Below, piece after piece: positions 52,871 through 61,696 of a stretch of 64,000 nucleotides of DNA. The notes under the pieces are model-generated. The model did not search any database. It was not told the origin of the DNA and worked only from the letters and a program-made list of their open reading frames with translations. Source of the DNA: Pseudomonas putida (lineage in GTDB: Bacteria > Pseudomonadota > Gammaproteobacteria > Pseudomonadales > Pseudomonadaceae); assembly GCF_028682475.1 (NCBI RefSeq), contig NZ_JANHLE010000026.1, positions 1 to 64,000 on the forward strand, written 5' to 3'. Position numbers and translations under genes: made by a program. Numbering within the stretch: position 1 is the stretch's first letter; each line of letters opens with the position of its first letter.

Positions 52871-52935
52871 TCGCGGGGCAAGCCCGCTCCCACCGAGCAG
52901 TGTTGAATCCGGTGGGAGCGGGCTTGCCCCGCGAT
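52871..52935. repeat. REP inverted pair (GCGGGGCAAGCCCGCTCC type)
   Basis: Complete inverted arms lie between the convergent waaA and tolC genes. Confidence 0.93.
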
Positions 52936-52940
52936 GCTGT

Positions 52941-54371
52941 TTAAGGCCGGGCGTCGAAGTTAGCCTTGGCCAATGCCGCCAGATCAGGTGGCAGGAAGTC
53001 CTTGTCCGGGTTGTAGTCCGGCTTCAGGTAGCGGCTCAGATCAGTCAGGTCCTGCGGACTCAGGGTGCCCGCCGCCTGCTTCAGGCGCAGGTTGTCGAGG
53101 ATGTAGTCGTAGCGGGTGTTGTTGTAGTCCCGCACCGAGGTGTACAGCTGGCGCTGGGCATCGAGCACGTCGACGATGTTGCGGGTACCGACCTGGTAGC
53201 CGATCTCGGTGGCTTCCAGGGCGCTCTGGTTGGAGATGATCGACTGCTTGCGGGCCTGCACCTGCTCCACGTCGGTGTTGACCGCGCGGTGCAGGTTGCG
53301 GGTGTTTTCCACCACCTGGCGACGCAGGCTTTCACGCTGCTGTTCGCTCTGGCTCAGGCGCTGATAAGCCTCGCGCACCTGCGAGCTGATCAGGCCGCCG
53401 CTGTAGATCGGAATGTTCAGCTGCAGGCCAACGGTGGTCTGTTCGACGTCACCGCTGATGGTCCCGCCGAGGTTGGGGTTGGTGAAGCCGAGGTTGTCGT
53501 TGTCGCCTTTCTGGTACTGCGCAACCGCATCCAGCGTCGGCGCGTGCCCGGCCTTGCGCTGGCGCAGGGTTTCTTCGGCGGCGGTGACGGCGTAGTTGGT
53601 GGCCTGCAGGTTGAGGTTCTGCTTACCGGCGGTTTCAACCCAGGACGTGGCGTCATTGGGTACCGGCACCTGCACTGGCAGGGTGTGGCGGATGCCCTGG
53701 ATCGCGTCGTAGTTGCGGTTGGTCAGGGTGATCAGTGCTTCGAACGCGTCGTCGACCTGGCGCTGCGCGACGATCCGGTTGGCCCGCGCCGTGTCGTAGC
53801 TGGCCTGGGATTGCAGGACGTCGGTCTTGTCTGAAAGGCCGACGTCGAACCGTTCATTGGACTGGTCCAGCTGACGCTTGAACGCGGCTTCTTCGGCTTT
53901 GGTCGAGGCCAGGTTGTCCTGGGCGCGCAGCACTGCGAAATAGTTCTCGGCAGTTTGCAGGATCAGGTTCTGTTCAGTGGCCGACAGTTCCAGCGCCGCC
54001 TGTTCGTTTACCGCTTCGGCAGCCTGCAACTGGAACCAGCGATCGGCGCGGAACACCGGCTGGGCCAGGGTTGCAGACCATGAGTTACCGCTGCGGTTGG
54101 AGGTAATCGATGGTTCATCGAGCTTGGTCCGGGTGCTCTGCATCTCGGCACCGGCCGAGAGATTTGGCAGCAGGCCGGCACGGGCCTGGGGTACCACTTC
54201 CTTTTGCGCGCCGTAGTTGGCGCGGGCTGCGGCGAGGTCGGCGTTGTTGTCCACAGCCTCCTGGTAGACGCTGACCAGATCGGTTTTCGCTGACAAGGGC
54301 GCGTCTGCTGCCCAGGCCATTCCGTTGATAGCACAAGACACGGCGAGGGCCAGTGAAAGTTTGCGCAGCAT
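52941..54371 (-). CDS. tolC: TolC family outer-membrane channel
   Basis: Trimeric outer-membrane exit duct for tripartite exporters and type I secretion. The 476-residue precursor has a signal peptide (about 1-22, ending AWA) and two internally repeated halves of long heptad-rich helices, with LLPNLSAGAEMQ near the start and VGLQLNIPIYSGGLISSQVREAYQRLSQ in the middle. No fusion protein or pump gene is adjacent, as usual for housekeeping tolC. It is divergent from thiC; the region between holds a 14-bp palindrome (54497-54510) and the thiC leader. Confidence 0.93.
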   Translation of the reverse strand: MLRKLSLALAVSCAINGMAWAADAPLSAKTDLVSVYQEAVDNNADLAAARANYGAQKEVVPQARAGLLPNLSAGAEMQSTRTKLDEPSITSNRSGNSWSATLAQPVFRADRWFQLQAAEAVNEQAALELSATEQNLILQTAENYFAVLRAQDNLASTKAEEAAFKRQLDQSNERFDVGLSDKTDVLQSQASYDTARANRIVAQRQVDDAFEALITLTNRNYDAIQGIRHTLPVQVPVPNDATSWVETAGKQNLNLQATNYAVTAAEETLRQRKAGHAPTLDAVAQYQKGDNDNLGFTNPNLGGTISGDVEQTTVGLQLNIPIYSGGLISSQVREAYQRLSQSEQQRESLRRQVVENTRNLHRAVNTDVEQVQARKQSIISNQSALEATEIGYQVGTRNIVDVLDAQRQLYTSVRDYNNTRYDYILDNLRLKQAAGTLSPQDLTDLSRYLKPDYNPDKDFLPPDLAALAKANFDARP

Positions 54372-54496
54372 AGGGCGGTCCTTGAACGATTGAGGCTTTC
54401 TGAACCGGTGAGTGTAGATGCGCGGGCACTTTGCAACAATCTGCCGTTACACCATTTATCGTCACCGTGTTCGTACTGTTGGCTTTGCAGCTGCGT

Positions 54497-54510
54497 CCAG
54501 TCTAGACTGG
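54497..54510. promoter_or_regulatory. 14-bp palindrome upstream of the TPP riboswitch
   Basis: CCAGTCTAGACTGG is a perfect palindrome in the tolC/thiC intergenic region, eight bases before the riboswitch stem. It could be an operator or just overlap a promoter; nothing beyond the symmetry is seen. Confidence 0.35.
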
Positions 54511-54517
54511 GCGCGTT

Positions 54518-54606
54518 CTTGTCGGGGTGCCTTGCGTTGAGGCTGAGATCGGATAATCCGGATCCCGTTGAACCTGATCAGGTTAGCGCCTGCGTAGGGA
54601 ACAAGA
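54518..54606 (+). promoter_or_regulatory. TPP riboswitch (THI box) of thiC
   Basis: Has the conserved GGGGTGC, GGCTGAGA, GAACCTGATCAGGTTAG and GCGTAGGGAA elements of the thiamine pyrophosphate aptamer. P1 is TCTTGT (54518-54523) with ACAAGA (54601-54606). It sits 169 bases before thiC, the usual target, so high TPP should shut down thiC and the downstream cytX. Confidence 0.96.
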
Positions 54607-54634
54607 TTTCTCGCTTTCCCGGCGAGTCTCTTGT
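54601..54634 (+). promoter_or_regulatory. Alternative hairpin competing with riboswitch P1
   Basis: ACAAGA (54601-54606), CTCGC, loop, GCGAG and TCTTGT (54629-54634) can form a hairpin. Its first arm is the 3' strand of aptamer P1, so the two folds exclude each other. There is no T run, so it may be an anti-sequestering or processing element rather than a terminator. Confidence 0.6.
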
Positions 54635-54644
54635 GTCAGGTCCG

Positions 54645-54744
54645 GGAATGTCGAGCCAGCCTCAGTCGCTGCAGGCATCACCGTACATCTGGCACAGCAC
54701 CGCTCCTGGTGCGTCCGTGCCTTTCAGGTTCTCCCCGACATTCC
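54645..54744 (+). other. Long-range inverted repeat in the thiC leader
   Basis: GGAATGTCG (54645-54653) is exactly complementary to CGACATTCC (54736-54744), enclosing 82 bases of leader, and ends 30 bases before the thiC ATG. Its pairing could be part of the switch. Apart from this and the two elements above, I see nothing gene-like in 54372-54774. Confidence 0.4.
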
Positions 54745-54774
54745 ACTGCTAGGAAGCCGTCTGGAGAGCCTGTG

Positions 54775-56664
54775 ATGAGCAAACAAGAAAAGCACCTGAC
54801 CAATCTGAGTGAGTCGGCCCGGGTCGATCAACAGTCCGTACAGCCGTTCACCCGTTCGCGCAAAATTTATGTCGAAGGCTCGCGCCCGGACATTCGCGTG
54901 CCGATGCGTGAAATCAGCCTGGACGACACCCCGACCGATTTCGGCGGTGAAGCCAACGCGCCAGTGCTGGTCTACGACACTTCCGGCCCCTACACCGATC
55001 CCAATGTCGTCATCGACGTGCGCAAAGGCCTGGGCGACGTGCGCTCGGCCTGGATTGATGCGCGTGGTGATACCGAGCGTCTGCCCGGGTTGTCGTCGGA
55101 CTTCGGCCAGCAGCGTCTGGCCGATGCCGAACTGACCAAACTGCGTTTTGCCCATGTGCGCAATCCGCGCCGGGCCAAGGCTGGCGCCAACGTCAGCCAG
55201 ATGCACTACGCGCGCCAGGGCATCATCACCGCCGAGATGGAATACGTCGCCATCCGCGAGAACATGAAGCTGCAGGAAGCCCGCGCCGCCGGCCTGCTCG
55301 ACCAGCAGCACCCGGGCCACAGCTTCGGCGCCAGCATCCCCAAGGAAATCACCGCCGAGTTCGTCCGTGAGGAAATCGCCCGCGGTCGCGCGATCATTCC
55401 GGCCAACATCAACCACGTCGAGCTGGAGCCGATGATCATCGGCCGCAACTTCCTGGTGAAGATCAACGGCAACATTGGTAACAGTGCGCTGGGCTCTTCG
55501 ATTGAAGAAGAAGTGGCCAAGCTGACCTGGGGTATCCGTTGGGGTTCGGACACGGTCATGGACCTGTCCACCGGCAAGCACATCCACGAAACCCGCGAGT
55601 GGATCATCCGCAACTCGCCGGTACCGATCGGCACCGTGCCGATCTACCAGGCCCTGGAGAAGGTCAATGGCGTTGCCGAAGACCTGACCTGGGAGCTGTT
55701 CCGCGACACCCTGATCGAGCAGGCCGAGCAGGGCGTGGACTACTTCACCATTCACGCCGGCGTGCTGTTGCGCTATGTGCCGCTGACCGCCAAGCGGGTC
55801 ACCGGTATCGTCAGCCGTGGTGGTTCGATCATGGCCAAGTGGTGCCTGGCGCATCACAAAGAGAACTTCCTCTACACCCATTTCGACGAAATCTGCGAAA
55901 TCATGAAGGCCTACGACGTTAGCTTCTCGCTGGGCGACGGCCTGCGTCCGGGCTCGATTGCCGATGCCAACGACGCCGCGCAATTCGGTGAGCTGGAGAC
56001 CCTCGGCGAGCTGACCAAGATTGCCTGGAAGCACGATGTCCAGTGCATGATCGAAGGCCCTGGCCACGTGCCGATGCAGTTGATCAAGGAGAACATGGAC
56101 AAGCAGCTGGAATGCTGTGACGAAGCGCCGTTCTACACCCTCGGCCCGCTGACCACCGACATTGCCCCGGGCTATGACCACATCACCTCGGGTATCGGTG
56201 CGGCGATGATCGGCTGGTTCGGTTGCGCCATGCTCTGCTACGTGACGCCCAAAGAGCACCTGGGCCTGCCGAACAAGGATGACGTCAAGACCGGGATCAT
56301 CACCTACAAGATCGCCGCCCATGCCGCTGACCTTGCCAAGGGCCATCCGGGTGCGCAGATCCGTGACAATGCCTTGTCCAAGGCGCGTTTCGAGTTCCGT
56401 TGGGAAGACCAGTTCAACCTGGGGCTGGATCCGGACACCGCGCGTTCGTTCCATGACGAGACCTTGCCCAAGGACTCGGCCAAGGTCGCGCACTTCTGCT
56501 CGATGTGCGGGCCGAAGTTCTGTTCGATGAAAATTACCCAGGAAGTGCGTGAGTACGCCGCCAACCAGCGCATTGATGCGGTGGATGTGGCGGTTGAGGA
56601 CGGTATGCGCGAGCAGGCCGAGCGGTTCCGCCAGGAAGGCAGTCAGTTGTACAAAAAGGTCTGA
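54775..56664 (+). CDS. thiC: Phosphomethylpyrimidine synthase
   Basis: Radical-SAM enzyme converting 5-aminoimidazole ribotide to HMP phosphate for thiamine. The 629-residue product has the long N-terminal domain, the barrel with IEGPGHVPMQLIKENMDKQ, and the C-terminal [4Fe-4S] motif CSMCGPKFC (Cx2Cx4C). GGAGAG lies seven bases before the ATG. A TPP riboswitch controls it. CytX follows on the same strand. Confidence 0.98.
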   Translation: MSKQEKHLTNLSESARVDQQSVQPFTRSRKIYVEGSRPDIRVPMREISLDDTPTDFGGEANAPVLVYDTSGPYTDPNVVIDVRKGLGDVRSAWIDARGDTERLPGLSSDFGQQRLADAELTKLRFAHVRNPRRAKAGANVSQMHYARQGIITAEMEYVAIRENMKLQEARAAGLLDQQHPGHSFGASIPKEITAEFVREEIARGRAIIPANINHVELEPMIIGRNFLVKINGNIGNSALGSSIEEEVAKLTWGIRWGSDTVMDLSTGKHIHETREWIIRNSPVPIGTVPIYQALEKVNGVAEDLTWELFRDTLIEQAEQGVDYFTIHAGVLLRYVPLTAKRVTGIVSRGGSIMAKWCLAHHKENFLYTHFDEICEIMKAYDVSFSLGDGLRPGSIADANDAAQFGELETLGELTKIAWKHDVQCMIEGPGHVPMQLIKENMDKQLECCDEAPFYTLGPLTTDIAPGYDHITSGIGAAMIGWFGCAMLCYVTPKEHLGLPNKDDVKTGIITYKIAAHAADLAKGHPGAQIRDNALSKARFEFRWEDQFNLGLDPDTARSFHDETLPKDSAKVAHFCSMCGPKFCSMKITQEVREYAANQRIDAVDVAVEDGMREQAERFRQEGSQLYKKV

Positions 56665-56681
56665 TCGGCCCATTACAACGC

Positions 56682-56751
56682 ATCGCCGGCAAGGCCGGCT
56701 CCCACAGGGGACTGCATGCAGGCTCTTGTGGGAGCTGGCCTTGCCAGCGAT
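56682..56751. repeat. REP pair with mixed-type arms
   Basis: The left arm is of the ATCGCCGGCAAGGCCGGCTCC type, the right arm GGGAGCTGGCCTTGCCAGCGAT is a CTGGC-type hybrid, so the pair is asymmetric. It lies between thiC and cytX on the same transcript. Confidence 0.88.
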
Positions 56752-56795
56752 AGGGCCCGAACAACAACAATTTTCTCCCTGTCGAGATCACCCTT

Positions 56796-58088
56796 GTGAG
56801 CACACCCAGCCAGTTCTCCCCCGATCACCCGGTCAGCACCGGGCAACGCGTTCTCAGTGGCCGCGACCTCTGTTCCCTCTGGTTTTCATTAGGCATCGGC
56901 CTGATGGTCCTGCAGACCGGCGCTTTGCTCGGCCCCGGCCTGGGCCTGGCCAACGCGGTGCTGGCGATCATCATCGGTACCAGCGTGGGCGTCCTGCTGC
57001 TGGCGGCTGTCGGCGTCATTGGCAGCGATACCGGCCTGTCGTCCATGGCCGCTCTGCGGCGCAGTCTCGGTCGCGAAGGTGCCCGGCTGCCAGCGCTGCT
57101 CAACCTGCTGCAGCTGATCGGCTGGGGCGCGTTCGAAATCATCGTCATGCGTGATGCCGCCAGTCTGCTCGGCGCCCGCGCCTTCGGCGAAGGCAGTGCG
57201 CTGACCAACCCCTTGCTGTGGACCCTGTGCTTCGGCGCCCTGGCGACCCTGTTGGCAGTCAGTGGACCGTTGACCTTCGTGCGCAAGATTCTGCGCAAAT
57301 GGGGTATCTGGCTGTTGCTCGGGGCCTGCCTGTGGCTGACCTGGAACCTGTTTGCCAAAGCCGATCTCGCCGCCCTGTGGGCGCGTGCCGGTGATGGCTC
57401 GATGTCGCTGGCGGTGGGGATCGACATCGCCATTGCCATGCCGTTGTCGTGGCTGCCGTTGATTGCCGACTATTCACGTTTCAGCCGCCATGGCAGCCGG
57501 GTGTTTGTCGGTACGGCGCTGGGTTACTTTGTCGGCAACGTGTGGATGATGAGTCTGGGAGTGGCCTATACCCTGGCTTTCGCTCCGGCGGGCGAGGTCA
57601 ACACCTTGCTGTTGGCGCTGGCCGGTGCCGGTATCGGTATTCCATTGCTGCTGATTCTGCTCGACGAATCGGAAAAAGCCTTCGCCGATATCCATTCGGC
57701 GGCGGTATCAACCGGCCTGCTGATTCGCTTGAAGGTCGAGCATCTGGCGCTGGCCATCGGTGTGCTGTGCACCGTGATCGCCTGCTTTGCGCCGCTGGCG
57801 CAGTACCAGAACTTCCTGCTGCTGATCGGCTCGGTGTTCGCCCCGCTGTTCGGCGTGGTGCTGGTCGATCACTTCGTCGTGCGTCGCCGTCGCAGCGATG
57901 CCAGTCCGATTCACAGCCTGCACTGGCGCGCCTTGATTGCCTGGGCTTGCGGGGTCGCCACTTATCATTTGCTGGCGCACTACGCTGCCGATCTCGGCTC
58001 GACCCTGCCGGCATTGCTGCTGGCAGGATGCGTGTACTGGGCGGCAGCGCCGTCGGTCAGCCGCGACCGGGAAACAACTCCGGCTTGA
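56796..58088 (+). CDS. cytX: Hydroxymethylpyrimidine transporter CytX (NCS1 family)
   Basis: A 430-residue membrane protein with about 12 hydrophobic segments and NCS1 features (GIGLMVLQTGALLGPGLG in helix 1; WLPLIADYSRFS in the middle). Position after a riboswitch-controlled thiC fits the CytX role of importing HMP for thiamine salvage. The start is GTG with GAG-rich sequence upstream. A REP pair separates it from thiC. Its last 32 bases overlap the 3' end of the convergent DUF3298 gene. Confidence 0.87.
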   Translation: MSTPSQFSPDHPVSTGQRVLSGRDLCSLWFSLGIGLMVLQTGALLGPGLGLANAVLAIIIGTSVGVLLLAAVGVIGSDTGLSSMAALRRSLGREGARLPALLNLLQLIGWGAFEIIVMRDAASLLGARAFGEGSALTNPLLWTLCFGALATLLAVSGPLTFVRKILRKWGIWLLLGACLWLTWNLFAKADLAALWARAGDGSMSLAVGIDIAIAMPLSWLPLIADYSRFSRHGSRVFVGTALGYFVGNVWMMSLGVAYTLAFAPAGEVNTLLLALAGAGIGIPLLLILLDESEKAFADIHSAAVSTGLLIRLKVEHLALAIGVLCTVIACFAPLAQYQNFLLLIGSVFAPLFGVVLVDHFVVRRRRSDASPIHSLHWRALIAWACGVATYHLLAHYAADLGSTLPALLLAGCVYWAAAPSVSRDRETTPA

Positions 58089-58803
58089 TCACACCGTTCA
58101 GGCGCGGGTAGGGGATCTTCAGTTCGATGTGGCCCATGGAATACGGGGCGATGGCATACACTTCGTACTTGAGCACTACCGCGCCGTAGGTCAGGGCGAT
58201 ATGCGGGGTCTGGCGGAACGGCCAGGTCTTGACGAACTCGGCGTCCTTGTCCATGCCGGTGCTGATCAGCCAGGCCTTGTGGGCTTCTTCGGCGGTTTTC
58301 CAGAACGTCGCTTCCTGGCCCGGCACCAGCATGTCCTGCAGGGTCAGGACCTTGTCCTGCTGACGCGAGTAGTTGATGAAGCCACGCCCCGGCATGCCAT
58401 GGGCGCCGCCGGTGTCCAGGTAGCTGGACAGCTCGATGATCACCAGTCCGTCATGCTGCTCGCGTACCTTGGCTTGCAGATAGCTGCTGTGGCGGGTCTC
58501 GGCGGTGGCCATGAACTGGTCTTCGTAGGCCTTGAGCGAAGCTGGCAGGGCGCTGTGCTGGTTGTCCTGGGTCATTTGCAGCAAACGCTTCTCGACGATC
58601 GCGTCCAGCTTCGGGTTGGCCGGGAAGTGAATGGTGTCGATATTGACCAGCGGGCAATCGGCCGTGTTGCAACCGGGCTTGATGTGCTCCCAGCGGTCGC
58701 GTTTGACCTCCAGTGGCGTGCGCATGTTGGGCTGGAACAGGCTTTGACAGGCGCCCAGGGCCAAGGCCAGCACGGCCACGGTAGTCAGTTTCACAAGCGT
58801 CAT
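58057..58803 (-). CDS. DUF3298/RsiV-like lipoprotein
   Basis: A 248-residue lipoprotein with a signal ending in the lipobox LGAC. It has an N-terminal DUF4163-like part (CPLVNIDTIHFPANPKLDAIVEKRL) and a C-terminal DUF3298 part (LSSYLDTGGAHGMPGRGFINYSRQQ; YEVYAIAPYSMGHIELKIPY). RsiV, a lysozyme-sensing anti-sigma factor, shares this fold, but no sigma gene or transmembrane cytoplasmic part is present here, so it is not an anti-sigma factor by structure. It converges with cytX, overlapping by 32 bases. Confidence 0.82.
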   Translation of the reverse strand: MTLVKLTTVAVLALALGACQSLFQPNMRTPLEVKRDRWEHIKPGCNTADCPLVNIDTIHFPANPKLDAIVEKRLLQMTQDNQHSALPASLKAYEDQFMATAETRHSSYLQAKVREQHDGLVIIELSSYLDTGGAHGMPGRGFINYSRQQDKVLTLQDMLVPGQEATFWKTAEEAHKAWLISTGMDKDAEFVKTWPFRQTPHIALTYGAVVLKYEVYAIAPYSMGHIELKIPYPRLNGVIKPELFPGRG

Positions 58804-58987
58804 GATGATCCTTGTAAGGCAAAGGTGATCGGGCTTGGACCGTCGGCAAGGCCTTCAGTTCGCCACTAAGCTGAATATCAGCAGGCTGTCTATCCTCGCA
58901 GCCCGGCCTACAAGTTGAAAGGGGTGAAACGTGGCGGTGCGCAGGTTAGGATGGCGCGATGCAGTACACGAGGTTAAGAGGATTTCC

Positions 58988-59605
58988 ATGTCAGACACGC
59001 TGAAACCTGTGCCCACGGACGTCGAGATCGTCGAACGGGTCAACTGCTTCAAGGGCTTCTACCAGCTCGACAGGGTGCGTCTGCGCCACGAGCTGTTCGC
59101 CGGTGGCATGGGGCGCGAGATCAGCCGTGAGCTGTTCGTTCGCCACGATGCCGTCTGCGTGCTGCCCTACGATGCTGTGCGCGATGAAGTGGTGCTGATC
59201 GAGCAGTTTCGCGTCGGTGCCATGGGCAAGGTTGCCAATCCCTGGTTGATCGAACTGGTCGCTGGTCTGATCGATAAAGATGAAGCACCGGAAGAAGTTG
59301 CACACCGCGAGGCGCAGGAGGAAGCTGGGCTTGAGTTCAAAGCGCTGTGGCCGATGACCCGCTATTTCCCGTCACCTGGCGGCAGCGATGAGTTCGTTCA
59401 TTTGTATCTGGGCCAGTGCAGCAGCCTTGGGGCGGGTGGCTTGCACGGGCTGGAGGAAGAGGGTGAAGACATTCGCGTCAAGGTCTGGGCGTTCGAGGAT
59501 GCCATGCAGGCCGTGCGCGATGGGCTGATCGCCAATGCGGCATGCATCATTGCCTTGCAGTGGCTGGCCTTGAATCGGGATGAAGTCAGGGGGCTATGGT
59601 CGTGA
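58988..59605 (+). CDS. nudF: ADP-ribose pyrophosphatase (Nudix)
   Basis: Hydrolyses ADP-ribose to AMP and ribose 5-phosphate. The 205-residue product has an intact Nudix box GLIDKDEAPEEVAHREAQEEAG and the downstream SPGGSDEFVHLY that marks the ADP-ribose branch. The ATG at 58988 has AGAGGA upstream; longer forms lack support. It overlaps yqiB by 10 bases. The run nudF-yqiB-cpdA-yqiA-parE is the same as in E. coli downstream of tolC. Confidence 0.94.
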   Translation: MSDTLKPVPTDVEIVERVNCFKGFYQLDRVRLRHELFAGGMGREISRELFVRHDAVCVLPYDAVRDEVVLIEQFRVGAMGKVANPWLIELVAGLIDKDEAPEEVAHREAQEEAGLEFKALWPMTRYFPSPGGSDEFVHLYLGQCSSLGAGGLHGLEEEGEDIRVKVWAFEDAMQAVRDGLIANAACIIALQWLALNRDEVRGLWS

Positions 59606-60048
59606 ATCTGTTGCGCGAACGCTACCGGGTCGATCTGGTCGGGTTGCAGGCTGCCTGCGAGGCCAACTATGCGCGTTTGATGCGCTTGTTGCCGGATATG
59701 CGCAGCACCATGAGTTCGCGCCGCATCGGTATGACCCAGGGTGACCAGATGCTCGGTGTGCTGGTCCTCGATGTGGTACTTGCCTGTCCCTACACCACTA
59801 CCCTGCGCGTGCGCCAGGAGCACAGCCTGCCGTGGCTGCCGGTGCCGCAGCTGGAAGTGCAGGTGTATCACGATGCGCGCATGGCCGAAGTGGTCAGCGC
59901 CGAGCACGCCCGGCGTTTTCGCAGCATCTATCCCTACCCGAATGCGGCGATGCACCAGCCTGACGAAAAAGCCCAGCTCAATCTGTTCCTCGGTGAGTGG
60001 CTCAGTCACTGCCTGGCCTGTGGCCATGAGCTGGCTGCAGTTCGCTGA
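59596..60048 (+). CDS. yqiB: DUF1249 (YqiB-like) protein
   Basis: A 150-residue cytoplasmic protein of the DUF1249 family (ANYARLMRLLPD near the start; CPYTTTLRVRQ; QLEVQVYHDARMAEV). Function unknown. It overlaps nudF by 10 bases and precedes cpdA by 84 bases, so it belongs to the conserved run. Confidence 0.88.
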   Translation: MVVNLLRERYRVDLVGLQAACEANYARLMRLLPDMRSTMSSRRIGMTQGDQMLGVLVLDVVLACPYTTTLRVRQEHSLPWLPVPQLEVQVYHDARMAEVVSAEHARRFRSIYPYPNAAMHQPDEKAQLNLFLGEWLSHCLACGHELAAVR

Positions 60049-60132
60049 AATGTGACAGCGGTCGTTTTCGCGTATTTGCTCAAGCGCCGCTTGCCGCCAT
60101 AATCGCGCTGAATCCTTTCAAGGAGTCGGCCC

Positions 60133-60948
60133 TTGCCGCAACCATCGATCCCGCATAGCGATGCACCCTTGTACCTGGTGCAACTGACTGACAGCCATTT
60201 ATTTGCCGACGGGCAAGGTACGCTGCTTGGCATGAACACGCGTGAGAGCCTGCAGCGGGTGGTCGATCTGGTGCGTGAAGAGCAGCCGCGGATCGACCTG
60301 CTGCTGGCCACTGGCGATTTGTCTCAGGATGGCAGCGAAGCCTCCTACGAATATTTTCGTGATTTGACGGCAAGCCTCGGGGCTCCGGCTCGCTGGCTTG
60401 CCGGTAACCACGACGAACCTGTACCGATGGAGCGCGTGGCGCACGGCAGTGATCTGCTCACACCGCTGGTCGATATCGGTAACTGGCGCATCCTGATGCT
60501 CAACTCTGCGGTACCCGGATCGGTGCCGGGCGTGCTCGGTGAGCACCAGTTGGCGATGCTCGAGCAGTCCTTGCAGGAGGCGCCCGAGCATCATCACCTG
60601 ATCTGTTTCCACCACCAGCCGGTGTCCATCGGCTGCGCCTGGATGGCACCGATCGGCCTGCGCAATGCCAACGCGCTGTTTGCCCTGCTGAAGGGTTATC
60701 CACAGGTGCGGGTTTTGTTGTGGGGGCATATACACCAGGAATGGGATGAGCAGCGTGACGGTCTGCGGCTATTGGCCTCACCCTCCACCTGTATTCAGTT
60801 CGAACCGGGCAGCGAGGACTTCAAGGTCGGTGAGCAGGCCCCTGGTTATCGCTGGTTGCGCTTGCACGGTGATGGCTCGATCGAGACCGGAGTCTCACGG
60901 GTAACCGACTTCGCGTTCACGGTCGACTACGAAGGCGACGGCTATTAA
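60133..60948 (+). CDS. cpdA: 3',5'-cyclic-AMP phosphodiesterase
   Basis: Binuclear metallophosphatase lowering cAMP. The 271-residue product shows all five metal blocks: QLTDSH, GDLSQDG, GNHDE, CFHHQP and GHIHQ. The start is a TTG at 60133 with AAGGAG eight bases upstream, in line with no suitable nearby ATG. A CATAAT hexamer about 30 bases before may be its own -10. It is part of the nudF-parE run. Confidence 0.93.
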   Translation: MPQPSIPHSDAPLYLVQLTDSHLFADGQGTLLGMNTRESLQRVVDLVREEQPRIDLLLATGDLSQDGSEASYEYFRDLTASLGAPARWLAGNHDEPVPMERVAHGSDLLTPLVDIGNWRILMLNSAVPGSVPGVLGEHQLAMLEQSLQEAPEHHHLICFHHQPVSIGCAWMAPIGLRNANALFALLKGYPQVRVLLWGHIHQEWDEQRDGLRLLASPSTCIQFEPGSEDFKVGEQAPGYRWLRLHGDGSIETGVSRVTDFAFTVDYEGDGY

Positions 60949-61051
60949 GTGTTGCTGAATAGGTGAAACTGCTCCATCTGCCGTTGAACAGGCTAAAATG
61001 CGCGCTTTCCTGCCTGGTACCGCCAGGCGATTGAAGTGCACCGGGGGCGGC

Positions 61052-61660
61052 ATGTCGGGTTCGATTCTCTATATACACGGGTTCAATAGCGCGCCCTCGT
61101 CCAAGAAAGCCTGCCAATTGATCGCAGTGATGGAGCAGATCGGCCTGGGCGAGCGCCTGCGGGTGCCGGCGCTGCACCATCACCCGCGCCAGGCCATGGC
61201 CCAGCTCGAAGCGGCGATTGCCGAGCTCGAATCGCCATTACTGGTCGGCAGCTCGCTCGGCGGCTACTATGCCACCCACCTGGCCGAACGCCACGGGCTC
61301 AAGGCATTGCTGATCAACCCGGCGGTCAACCCGCACCGTCGTTTCGATGGTTTTCTGGGCACCCAGCAGAACCACTATACCGGTGAGTCCTGGGAGCTGA
61401 CCCTCGATCACGTGCAGGCCCTGGCCGAGCTTGAGGTTGCGCCGCCCAAGGATGCCGGGCGCTATCAGGTCTGGTTGCAGACCGCCGATGAAACCCTGGA
61501 CTACCGCGAGGCCGAGCAGTTCTACCGAGCCTGCGCGCTACGCATCCAGGCCGGTGGCGATCACAGTTTTCAAGGCTTTGCCGAGCACCTGCCAGCCTTG
61601 TTGAGCTTTGCCGGTATTGCCCCACAGCAGTACCAAGCGCTCGATTTTTCTGTATTTTGA
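61052..61660 (+). CDS. yqiA: YqiA-type alpha/beta-hydrolase esterase
   Basis: A 202-residue small esterase of the UPF0227 family. The nucleophile elbow GSSLGGYYA, a late GGDHSF with catalytic His and an N-terminal LYIHGFNS oxyanion segment are visible. The ATG at 61052 is preceded by GGGGGCGG; the frame continues upstream but without the conserved opening MSGSILYIHGF. Acyl-ester cleavage is the reported activity. It ends 36 bases before parE. Confidence 0.9.
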   Translation: MSGSILYIHGFNSAPSSKKACQLIAVMEQIGLGERLRVPALHHHPRQAMAQLEAAIAELESPLLVGSSLGGYYATHLAERHGLKALLINPAVNPHRRFDGFLGTQQNHYTGESWELTLDHVQALAELEVAPPKDAGRYQVWLQTADETLDYREAEQFYRACALRIQAGGDHSFQGFAEHLPALLSFAGIAPQQYQALDFSVF

Positions 61661-61696
61661 TGACTTATTTTTACCTACGACTGACGACGAGACCCC

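Noticed and set aside
58057..58803. RsiV-type anti-sigma factor
   Set aside because: No cytoplasmic sigma-binding part, no transmembrane helix except the lipoprotein signal, and no neighbouring sigma gene.
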